Shown here piece after piece: positions 40,757-47,350 of a DNA stretch of 64,000 bases. Each line of letters begins with the position of its first letter. The stretch's first letter is position 1. Position numbers and translations under genes: made by a program. Source of the stretch: Pseudarthrobacter sp. C4D7 (GTDB lineage: Bacteria > Actinomycetota > Actinomycetes > Actinomycetales > Micrococcaceae); NCBI RefSeq assembly GCF_013359725.1, contig NZ_JABFMW010000003.1:1-64000 (forward strand), read 5' to 3'. Under the pieces are notes generated by a model, which saw only the letters and a program-made list of their open reading frames with translations, had not been told where the DNA came from and did not search any database.

Positions 40757-40763
40757 CTTGTAA
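40757..40763 (+). promoter_or_regulatory. -10-like element before DUF1206 gene
   Basis: TGTAAT/TAATAG around 40757-40765 would give a transcript starting near 40771 and a 5' leader of about 40 bases ending with AAAGGA (40801-40806) before the proposed ATC start. Confidence 0.35.
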
Positions 40764-40812
40764 TAGGGGCACGCACACCAGCGCACTACCGCGCCTGTCC
40801 AAAGGAAAGACG

Positions 40813-41643
40813 ATCAAAGAAGAACTCAAGCAGGTCGTTGACACGGCCGAGGATGTCACCAATTCGCGCGTCCTCGAGTTCCTGGCCCGGGCCGGGTTCG
40901 CCGTCAGCGGCATCCTGCACCTGCTGGTGGGTGCCATCGCCATCCGGCTGGCCCTGGGCGGCACCGGGCATGCGGATTTCAGCGGCGCTGTGTCCGAGCT
41001 TGCCACCATGGCGGTGGGCCCGTTCCTGCTGTGGGGAAGCTTCGCCGCCTGCGCGGCCTTGTCGCTCTGGCAGGCCGGGGACGCGATCTTCGACTTCAAC
41101 CACCAGCCCACCAAAAAGAAGATCAAGAACAAGGCCAAGGCTGCGTTGCAGGCCATCGTGTATGCCGTCCTGGCGCTGACCCTGTGGCATTTCGCCACCG
41201 GCACCGGCACCGGCGATGACAACCGGAAGGCCACCAGCGACTTCACCGTGTCCCTGATGCAGGCCCCGGGCGGGATTTCCCTTCTGGTCCTGATCGGCGT
41301 CGCCGTGGCCGTGACGGGAGTGGTCTACGGGATCCGGGGCCCGAAGAAGTCCTTCCAGAAGCAGTTGCGGATGCCTGCTCCCGGGCCCGCCCGAACCGCC
41401 GTCACGGCACTGGGAGTGACGGGCTACCTGGCGAAGGGGACGGTGCTTCTCCTGGCCGGCCTGCTCATCGCCATCGCCACTATCAAGCAGCACCCGGAAG
41501 ACTCCACCGGCCTCGACGGCGGCCTGCGTGCCCTCCGCGACCAGCCGCTGGGCCCCTATCTCCTGGCCGCGGTGGGAGCGGGGCTGATCTGTTACGGCGC
41601 GTACATGATCATGCGCGCACGCATGGCCAAAATGACCAAGTAG
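40813..41643 (+). CDS. DUF1206 membrane protein, probable ATC start
   Basis: The 276-residue protein has six hydrophobic helices arranged as three two-helix DUF1206 repeats (first about 24-75, second about 100-160, third about 190-270). Each repeat starts near a conserved Arg/Gly (ARAGFAVSGILHLLVG, QAIVYAVLALTLW, LGVTGYLAKGTVLLLAG). Function is unknown. The expected start (KEELKQVVDTAED) is preceded by ATC, not ATG, with AAAGGAAAG six to eight bases upstream. The next upstream canonical starts are GTG codons at 40627 and 40636, which would add about 60 residues across the palindrome and promoter. An ATC start or a single-base error is proposed. Confidence 0.75.
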   Translation: MKEELKQVVDTAEDVTNSRVLEFLARAGFAVSGILHLLVGAIAIRLALGGTGHADFSGAVSELATMAVGPFLLWGSFAACAALSLWQAGDAIFDFNHQPTKKKIKNKAKAALQAIVYAVLALTLWHFATGTGTGDDNRKATSDFTVSLMQAPGGISLLVLIGVAVAVTGVVYGIRGPKKSFQKQLRMPAPGPARTAVTALGVTGYLAKGTVLLLAGLLIAIATIKQHPEDSTGLDGGLRALRDQPLGPYLLAAVGAGLICYGAYMIMRARMAKMTK

Positions 41644-41670
41644 CAGCCCGCCGCGTGGTTAGGTGGGGGC

Positions 41671-42189
41671 ATGCCCCAGGTACGCGCTGAACGCTTTATC
41701 CGCATCGACCCGGAGACTGCATTCGCCCTCTCCCAGACCACCGGGGACTTCCGGCTCACGTGGGACCCGTTCATTTCCGCACAAAGCTTCCTGGACGGGG
41801 CGAAGGCAGCCGGCAAGGGTGTGCGCACCCGCACAAGGTCGCGGCTGGGCCTGGCCATGGTGAGCCAGTACGTGTCCTACGCGCCGCCCCGGAACGTGGG
41901 AATGACCATGGTGTCCGGGCCGTGGTTCTTCACGAACTTCGGCGGCGGTTGGCGGTTCACCGGGGACGACGGCGGCACCCGGGCAGTCTGGAAATACACC
42001 TTTTCGTGCCGCCCGGCATTGCTTCGGCCGGTCATGGAACGGATCGGCAGCCTGCTGCTGGGCTACGAGATCGAACGCCGCATCGAGGCGTTCGCCCGCG
42101 CCTGTGAGGACCCCGCGCTGGTGGCCGAATTCAGGACACTGGAACGTGCCGCTGACCCAGGAGACCAGGCACCGGATCCGCTGGCTTAG
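41671..42189 (+). CDS. SRPBCC-family protein
   Basis: The 172-residue protein fits the START-like SRPBCC fold. It has an N-terminal strand AERFIRIDPETAFALSQ, a mid region with SRLGLAMVSQYVSYAPPRNVGMTMVSG, then GGWRFTGDDGGTRAVWKYTFSCRP, and a long C-terminal helix (MERIGSLLLGYEIERRIEAFARACED). The family binds hydrophobic ligands; the ligand here is unknown. TTAGGT lies six bases before the ATG, again with no ribosome site. It converges on the anti-sigma gene with a four-base overlap. Confidence 0.82.
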   Translation: MPQVRAERFIRIDPETAFALSQTTGDFRLTWDPFISAQSFLDGAKAAGKGVRTRTRSRLGLAMVSQYVSYAPPRNVGMTMVSGPWFFTNFGGGWRFTGDDGGTRAVWKYTFSCRPALLRPVMERIGSLLLGYEIERRIEAFARACEDPALVAEFRTLERAADPGDQAPDPLA

Positions 42190-42860
42190 GGGACGGTGAT
42201 AACGGCCACGGCCCGCTGGGCTCCGTCGCGCAGTTCAACGCTTGAGATGCTGCCCAGCTGGATGGGCGTGGCCCCGGTGACCTTGACCTTTCCGCTGGGG
42301 GTTGCGGTCCAGGCGCAGGCCCGGTCCTCAGCGCCTGCGCGGTCCCGGACCCACAGCGAGAGGGTGCCGTCCGCCGGCAGGCTGCTGCCACTGACTGCGA
42401 GCTCGGTCCCCCAGGTCTTCCGCGCCATGTCGATGTTTACGTGGAGCCCTCCGCCGGACGCCACAGAGTAGGTGGCATCAGGCTGCGGCGGCCTGGCAAG
42501 CAGCGGCCCCACGGCCAGACCCGCTGCCAGGCATGCGGCGGCAACGGCACCTGCCAACACCGCCCACCGCCGTCGTAATGTCCGACGGCGGCGCGCCAGT
42601 TCGTTGAACAGGCGCGCCGGGGCGTTGGCATCCGCCCCCGCATTGACGCCGGGCACGGCACTGCTGCCTGGACTGCCGCTGAGCGCCACGGCGTCCGGAA
42701 CGGGAAGGGAATCCAGGAGCATGGGCACTTTCTCCAGGACTGCCAGCTCCTTGCGGCAGGCGGCGCAGCCGTCCAGGTGTGCCTCGAAAAGGCTGAGATC
42801 CGCATCGTCGAGGCCGCCCAGCACGTAGGCGCCCAGCAGGTGGTGGGGATTGGCGCTCAC
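42186..42860 (-). CDS. zinc-finger anti-sigma factor (RskA-like)
   Basis: The 224-residue membrane protein has an N-terminal cytosolic ZAS domain with the H-x3-C-x2-C motif in HLDGCAACRKEL (about 28-39). A linker, one transmembrane segment (about 98-118) after an Arg-rich stretch, and an extracellular domain resembling the anti-sigma-K (RskA) C-domain (GTLSLWVRDRAGAEDRA) follow. It should bind and inhibit the sigma factor encoded just upstream. The GTG start overlaps the sigma stop (GTGA). Release would come by regulated proteolysis in homologues. Confidence 0.9.
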   Translation of the reverse strand: MSANPHHLLGAYVLGGLDDADLSLFEAHLDGCAACRKELAVLEKVPMLLDSLPVPDAVALSGSPGSSAVPGVNAGADANAPARLFNELARRRRTLRRRWAVLAGAVAAACLAAGLAVGPLLARPPQPDATYSVASGGGLHVNIDMARKTWGTELAVSGSSLPADGTLSLWVRDRAGAEDRACAWTATPSGKVKVTGATPIQLGSISSVELRDGAQRAVAVITVP

Positions 42861-43357
42861 CGTTCCACCCCCATCTCGTCCAGGATGGTGCGCAGTGCCC
42901 GGAGCGCGTAGTAGGCGCGGGACTTGACGGTGCCGCTGGGGATGTTGAGCTGGACCGCGGCCTCGTTGACGGTGAACCGGCGGTAGTGCAGGGCCACCAG
43001 GACGTCCCGGTGTTCCGTGCTGAGCCGCAGCAGCGCTTCCTCCATGAGGACCCGGTTGAGCAGTTCGTCGACGCGTCCCATCTCCTCGCCGGGGTCCGTG
43101 AGGCTGCTTTCGAGCGTCTCGTGCGGGCGGCGCCGGCTGCGGCGGTAGTTGTCGATCATGATGTTCCTGGCTGTGCGGTACAAATAGCTGCGGAAGCTGC
43201 CGTTGATGTCCGGGGCATGCTGCCAGACACGGAGCACGGTTTCCTGCACCACGTCCTCCGCCAGCTGTGGATCGCGGGTGGCGCTGAGGACGAAGCGGCG
43301 CAGGGCGGTGCCGTGCTCACGGTAGATGGCCTCCACCACGTTCTCGTCGAGCGGCAT
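42857..43357 (-). CDS. ECF sigma factor (SigK/SigL-like)
   Basis: The 166-residue sigma-70 protein contains only regions 2 and 4. Region 2 (about 10-80) includes DVVQETVLRVWQHA and the promoter-melting NIMIDNYRRSRRRP. Region 4 (about 105-160) includes LSTEHRDVLVALHYRRFTVNEAAVQLNIPSGTVKSRAYYALRAL. Together with the RskA-like anti-sigma it forms a two-gene operon. A TGAACC-N16-CGT element lies upstream and an identical one faces the lipoprotein gene, so it probably transcribes both its own operon and that gene. Confidence 0.93.
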   Translation of the reverse strand: MPLDENVVEAIYREHGTALRRFVLSATRDPQLAEDVVQETVLRVWQHAPDINGSFRSYLYRTARNIMIDNYRRSRRRPHETLESSLTDPGEEMGRVDELLNRVLMEEALLRLSTEHRDVLVALHYRRFTVNEAAVQLNIPSGTVKSRAYYALRALRTILDEMGVER

Positions 43358-43438
43358 GCCGCTCCTCCCGTCCTGCCGGCACCATTGCCCACATCACTGT
43401 TCCGGGAACGCCCCGGCATCTGCACTCCCGGCTGTTAA

Positions 43439-43464
43439 CACGACAGGGACCGGCCAGTGGTTCA
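43439..43464 (-). promoter_or_regulatory. ECF-type promoter of sigma/anti-sigma operon
   Basis: On the minus strand TGAACC (43459-43464), 16 bases, then CGTG (43439-43442), 82 bases upstream of the sigma start codon. It mirrors the promoter at 43490-43515. Confidence 0.7.
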
Positions 43465-43489
43465 ACCGCACGGCGCCGCCGCGTACCTG

Positions 43490-43515
43490 TGAACCATTTT
43501 CCACCCGGGGGCGTC
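43490..43515 (+). promoter_or_regulatory. ECF-type promoter of lipoprotein gene
   Basis: TGAACC (43490-43495), 16 bases, then CGTC (43512-43515), about 70 bases before the lipoprotein ATG. The hexamer and spacing match the divergent promoter of the sigma operon. Confidence 0.7.
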
Positions 43516-43584
43516 GTAGGGGGTGGCGCATCTTGATCCAGCGCCGCGGCAGCAGCCGGGAACAACCCATTCAAGGAGCACACC

Positions 43585-44091
43585 ATGAAACACCATCCCG
43601 GGCCAGGCCTTGCCATCCTGGCCCTGGCCGCAGCCCTCACCGGTTGCGGCAGCAGTGCAGGAACCGCGCCGGCGGCCCCCAGCCCGTCCATAACCTCTAC
43701 GGCACCATCGCAGGCTAGTTCCGCCGTCGACCTCAGGACCGCCTCCTCCGCGGCGGGCAGCATCGTGGTGGACGGGAAGGGGATGAGCCTCTATTTCTTC
43801 ACCAAGGACACCAAGGGCTCCGGCAGCAGCGCCTGCACAGGATCCTGCCTGGTCCAGTGGCCGCCGCTGACCACTGCGTCGGGGTCCCCCACCGCGGAAG
43901 GAGTGACCGGGACGTTGGGCACGCTGACCACCCCTGACGGCAGGAAGCAGGTGACGCTGAACGGCATGCCCCTCTACTACTTCGCCAAGGACACCAAGCC
44001 GGGGGACGTGCTGGGCCAGGGCGTCGGCGGAGTCTGGTACCTGTCCGATCCGGCCGGTGCAATGATCACAGCGGCAGGCCAAGGCTATTAG
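43585..44091 (+). CDS. secreted-repeat lipoprotein (COG4315/Lipoprotein_15)
   Basis: The 168-residue lipoprotein has a signal peptide with lipobox LTGC (Cys about 21). A Ser/Ala/Pro linker follows, then two copies of the Lipoprotein_15 repeat: MSLYFFTKDTKGSGSSACTGSCLVQWPPL (about 72-100) and LNGMPLYYFAKDTKPGD (about 131-147), with a cysteine pair in the first. The family is common in actinobacteria and has no assigned biochemical role. The ECF promoter at 43490-43515 makes it a likely target of the adjacent sigma factor, so it may be part of an envelope or redox stress response. Confidence 0.9.
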   Translation: MKHHPGPGLAILALAAALTGCGSSAGTAPAAPSPSITSTAPSQASSAVDLRTASSAAGSIVVDGKGMSLYFFTKDTKGSGSSACTGSCLVQWPPLTTASGSPTAEGVTGTLGTLTTPDGRKQVTLNGMPLYYFAKDTKPGDVLGQGVGGVWYLSDPAGAMITAAGQGY

Positions 44092-44127
44092 GCGGAGCGC
44101 AGGGCAGGGACGGGCCCCAGGACAGCC

Positions 44128-44934
44128 CTATTTGAGGGGAAGATCCGGGGCCTTGCCCGGAATCGGGACTTCGGTGGGCAGCGGAACGGGCAGCTTGGGG
44201 CCCTGTTCCAGGCCCTTCCTGACATCGCCGGGAACATTCGTGGGCAGCGGCGGTTCCGCGGGAACCTCGGCAGGCTTCTGCGCGGGCGTTCGGTGGGCGG
44301 ATGTACTTGCCTGCCCCGCCGGAACGCCCGACGGCGCCGCGGTGGCAGGTGCAGGGGCGGGCGCGGGTGCCGGCGGGACGGCACCCGCGCTGCTGGTTGC
44401 CGACGGCCGGGGTGCGGCCGGCCCGGGGACCGGAACCTGCCTGGCGTCCTTGGCCGGAGGGGCGACGGTTGAACCCGTCACGAATGAGGTGACGGCATGG
44501 TTCAGCTGGGAGAGGGAATCGCGGAAGCCCTGGTCGGATGCAGCGGCCACGGCACCGCCGGCAGCGAGCGAGGCAGCCACCGACAACGTGGTGAGCGTGA
44601 TGCGGCGCCTGGTCCTGCGCCGGGCCGCCAACTGGTCGGCCGGCTGCCCGGCAGCAGGCTCGGCGGCAGCGGGCTCCGCGGCGGTCCGGGCCGTGGGAAG
44701 CACTGTGCTGGCAGGCGCGCTGGTGGCAGCCGCACCCATGGGAAGCACGGCGGTGGCCTCAGCCGGCGCGCCGGCCATCAGCGCCGCAATGTCGGCGGAG
44801 GGCGCGGGAGTCTCTGCCGCCAGGCCGCGCAGGCTGGTCAGGGCGCTGCGGAGCTGGCCGTCGTCCTGCATGCCTGCTTCCAGCAGCAGCTGGTCAACGG
44901 CGTCGTGGTGGCGGGATCCTGCGGTGTCACTCAT
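44128..44934 (-). CDS. membrane protein downstream of sigma factor, probable anti-sigma
   Basis: This 268-residue protein has an N-terminal segment (about 1-110) that is Ala-rich with acidic and histidine positions (SRHHDAVDQLLLEAGMQDDG). A basic stretch ARRRTRRRI and one hydrophobic segment (about 113-132) follow, and then a long proline-rich extracellular tail (PVPGPAAPRPSATSS, PAPAPAPAPATAAP). It has no ZAS motif. Its start lies inside the end of the sigma gene (eight-base overlap), so an anti-sigma or partner role is inferred from position. The stop is followed closely by the convergent lipoprotein gene. Confidence 0.75.
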   Translation of the reverse strand: MSDTAGSRHHDAVDQLLLEAGMQDDGQLRSALTSLRGLAAETPAPSADIAALMAGAPAEATAVLPMGAAATSAPASTVLPTARTAAEPAAAEPAAGQPADQLAARRRTRRRITLTTLSVAASLAAGGAVAAASDQGFRDSLSQLNHAVTSFVTGSTVAPPAKDARQVPVPGPAAPRPSATSSAGAVPPAPAPAPAPATAAPSGVPAGQASTSAHRTPAQKPAEVPAEPPLPTNVPGDVRKGLEQGPKLPVPLPTEVPIPGKAPDLPLK

Positions 44935-45505
44935 GCTGTGCCTGGTTTCTCTTGAGCGTTTGTGCCTTGAGGTTCTGCAGGGCCCGGCGCTGGAGCTGCT
45001 TAATGGCTCCGGCGCTCTTGCCCATGATGGCGGCCACCTGGTCGATGGACAGGTCCGCCACGACGCGAAGGGCCAGGACCTCCTGGTGTTCTTTACTGAG
45101 GCCCGCCAGCATGGCTTCGGCACCGGCCGTCCGTTCCACGGCGTGGTCCTCGGCGGACGGCGTGGTCCGGCCGTCGTGCCGGGGATCGTAGGGGGTCAGC
45201 GGGGGCCTGCGCTCCACCCGCCGGTAATGGTCCACCATGCGGGCGTGGGCGATCGAGAAGACCAGTGATTTTGCCCCCTGCAAGCCGCCCGTCAGCGTGC
45301 CGATCCTGGAGTAGAAGGCCAGGAAGACGTCCTGGGTGACCGCTTCTGGATCATCGAGTCCACGGGCCTTGAGATATCCCTGCACCGGACCTGCGAAGGC
45401 GCGGTAGGCAGCAGCGAACAACACGGCCGGATCGGTTCCGGCTGCGTTGTCGAATATGTCGATCTCTTCCTGGGCCAAAGTGTCCAGCACCAGCGGCTCC
45501 TCCAT
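44927..45505 (-). CDS. ECF-like sigma factor
   Basis: The 192-residue protein has sigma region 2 (about 35-105: VFLAFYSRIGTLTGG, SIAHARMVDHYRRVERRPPL) and region 4 (about 135-185: LSKEHQEVLALRVVADLSIDQVAAIMGKSAGAIKQLQRRALQNL). The start at 45505 avoids a low-complexity upstream extension and has GGGATGG-type purines before it. Upstream on the minus strand are GGAAC (45566-45570), 17 bases and GTCCGA (45543-45548), a possible ECF-type self promoter. It is co-translated with the following membrane protein. Confidence 0.88.
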   Translation of the reverse strand: MEEPLVLDTLAQEEIDIFDNAAGTDPAVLFAAAYRAFAGPVQGYLKARGLDDPEAVTQDVFLAFYSRIGTLTGGLQGAKSLVFSIAHARMVDHYRRVERRPPLTPYDPRHDGRTTPSAEDHAVERTAGAEAMLAGLSKEHQEVLALRVVADLSIDQVAAIMGKSAGAIKQLQRRALQNLKAQTLKRNQAQHE

Positions 45506-45676
45506 CCCGGGGCCGGGCTCGCGCCTGGTCCCGGTTTCCGGTTCGGACTGCCAGTCTACCGAGCTGTTCCGGCTGCCTGTCTGCGTGTTTGCCGGGGGCG
45601 CGCTTGCAACGGTCCGCGCCCCCGCCCGGCTGCCTGGACCGCGGCCGCGGCCGCAGCCCAGACTAGCCAATGGGTC

Positions 45677-46417
45677 TTAGCGGGCGGAAACCGACGGGGT
45701 GTGGACGGTGTTGCCGCCCACGGCGGGGACGGCGGGGACGGCGGGAACAGTGTCCGCGCCGTCAACGCCGGGGACGGCCGGGACGGCGGGCACTGCGGGA
45801 GCGGAAGGAACGGCCGGAAGTTCGGGCTTCCCAACCTCAACCGAGGCCGAACCCTTGGCTCCGGCAGTGGCCTTGGCTGCGGCGTCGGCCTTGGCCACGA
45901 CGTCGGTGCAGTAGCTCTTGATGTTGGCGTCGCCCTTGGCCGCGAGGGACAGCGAGGAGAACGCCTGGGAGGAAGCGTCCAGGCCGCCGTGGGTGAAGGC
46001 GGTGCAGAGGCCCAGTGCTGCAGGACCGGCGGCGTCAACGGCAGTGTTGGCCGTTGCCGAGCCGCTGACGTCGGCGCCGGCCTTGCCCTCGGAGGCCTCG
46101 GCAGTTGCGGAGGCCTCGGCGGTTGCGGAGGCCTTGGCGGTTGCTTCTGCAGTTGCTTCGGCGGTGGCGTCGGCGCCCTTCATGGCGTCGGCCACGGCAA
46201 CGGTGGCGGTGGGGGCCGGAGTGGCCTGGGCGTCAGCTGCTGCTTCGGCTGCGAACTTGGGGGCGGGTGCGCCGAAGAGTTCGTGGGCGGTCTGCTGGGC
46301 CTGGGCGGGAAGGGCGCCGGAGACGGCGGCGGCGCCGGTTCCTCCGACGGCCAGGGTTCCGGCGGCCAGGACTCCGGCGGCGACCTTGCTGGTGACGAGA
46401 ACGGTGAACACAGACAT
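45677..46417 (-). CDS. repeat-rich secreted protein
   Basis: The 246-residue secreted protein has a signal peptide (about 1-40), an Ala/Glu/Thr repeat block (AEATAEATAKASATAEAS, about 85-105) and a compact central domain with two cysteines (GLCTAFTHGG and IKSYCTDVV, about 138-172). The C-terminal part has PAVPAVPAVPG-type repeats (about 200-235). GGAG precedes the ATG at 46417. On the minus strand GTAACC (46503-46508) and CGATG (46482-46486) are separated by 16 bases, an ECF-like promoter. It may be a target of the sigma gene downstream. Function is unknown; a wall-spanning or adhesive role is a guess. Confidence 0.8.
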   Translation of the reverse strand: MSVFTVLVTSKVAAGVLAAGTLAVGGTGAAAVSGALPAQAQQTAHELFGAPAPKFAAEAAADAQATPAPTATVAVADAMKGADATAEATAEATAKASATAEASATAEASEGKAGADVSGSATANTAVDAAGPAALGLCTAFTHGGLDASSQAFSSLSLAAKGDANIKSYCTDVVAKADAAAKATAGAKGSASVEVGKPELPAVPSAPAVPAVPAVPGVDGADTVPAVPAVPAVGGNTVHTPSVSAR

Positions 46418-46583
46418 TTGTTTCTCCAAAACCTAGACAACACATCGGACGGGGCCCGCCGGGCGGACCCATCACGGACTACATCGCCTCAGGGTGCGGA
46501 AAGGTTACGGGTGTTCCGGAATTTCTTTTACCGGCCCCACTTCGCTGGAAAGCATTCCGGATCGCCGGTCCGCTCCGGCTGTT

Positions 46584-47195
46584 TCACTGCGCTCCGAAGA
46601 TCCGCAGGGGGGAGGCACCAACTGCTGTACGGCCGGCCACGTGGGGAACCATGGCCGCAAGCCGCTGGATGTAGGGGCCCACTTCCTCATCGTCCAGCAC
46701 CAGGAGGTCCGGCTGGCCGCGGAGCCAGCGGGCATTGAGGGCGGTGATGTTCTCCCGTTCCAGCAACTCCTCAAACTCGCCGTCCAGCTCCTGGACCCGC
46801 AGGATGGCGGCAGCAACGGCCCCGCCGGCCAGGTCTCCGCCGGCCAGGTGGGATGCTTCCGTCCCGGCGGTCAGGGCACCGTAGGCCTCCGCAGCCCGGT
46901 TGAACAGGTCCAGGTGTGCAGTGGCGCCCATCCCTGCCATGCCCTCGCGGACCAGCGGATCCGTGGCGATCCGGCCGCCCGCCATGACGGCGTACTGCGC
47001 GAAGCCACCCTCCAGCGCCTGGGACAGGTAGAAATCCACCAGGCAGCTCCGGACGGCCACCGCGGACATGTCCTCCAGCCGCAGCGAGGCCTTCCGCATG
47101 GCTTCGATAATGGCCGCATTGGCTTCCACCACCTCCTCATCCCTGCCTTCGATGCTGCTGCTGGTCAGGACGACGGGCTGGGGCGTGCGGGTCAT
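46584..47195 (-). CDS. conserved protein, DMP19/DUF4375-like
   Basis: The 203-residue soluble protein has a helical middle region VRSCLVDFYLSQALEGGFAQYAVMAGG (about 48-74) that resembles the NGGF.Q pattern of the DMP19/DUF4375 family, followed by helices up to residue 150. This assignment is from pattern memory. AAGGATCACC precedes the ATG. It is divergent from the SNF2 helicase gene. No catalytic residues are apparent. Confidence 0.7.
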   Translation of the reverse strand: MTRTPQPVVLTSSSIEGRDEEVVEANAAIIEAMRKASLRLEDMSAVAVRSCLVDFYLSQALEGGFAQYAVMAGGRIATDPLVREGMAGMGATAHLDLFNRAAEAYGALTAGTEASHLAGGDLAGGAVAAAILRVQELDGEFEELLERENITALNARWLRGQPDLLVLDDEEVGPYIQRLAAMVPHVAGRTAVGASPLRIFGAQ

Positions 47196-47350
47196 GGTGA
47201 TCCTTGCTGGACGGTGGTGGCACTCCGGACGCTTTCACGCTACGGCGGCCGGCACACGGCAGCACCGGGAACCACATGAACGTCAAGCGAAGTTTTCGGG
47301 ACCGCCAGCGCAGGACCCGGCGGCATGGGGCTGCCGCCGGGCGAACTAAG

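Noticed and set aside
44132..45268. 378-codon plus-strand open frame across the second sigma/membrane genes
   Set aside because: Low-complexity Ala/Gly product opposite two genes with real domains; shadow.
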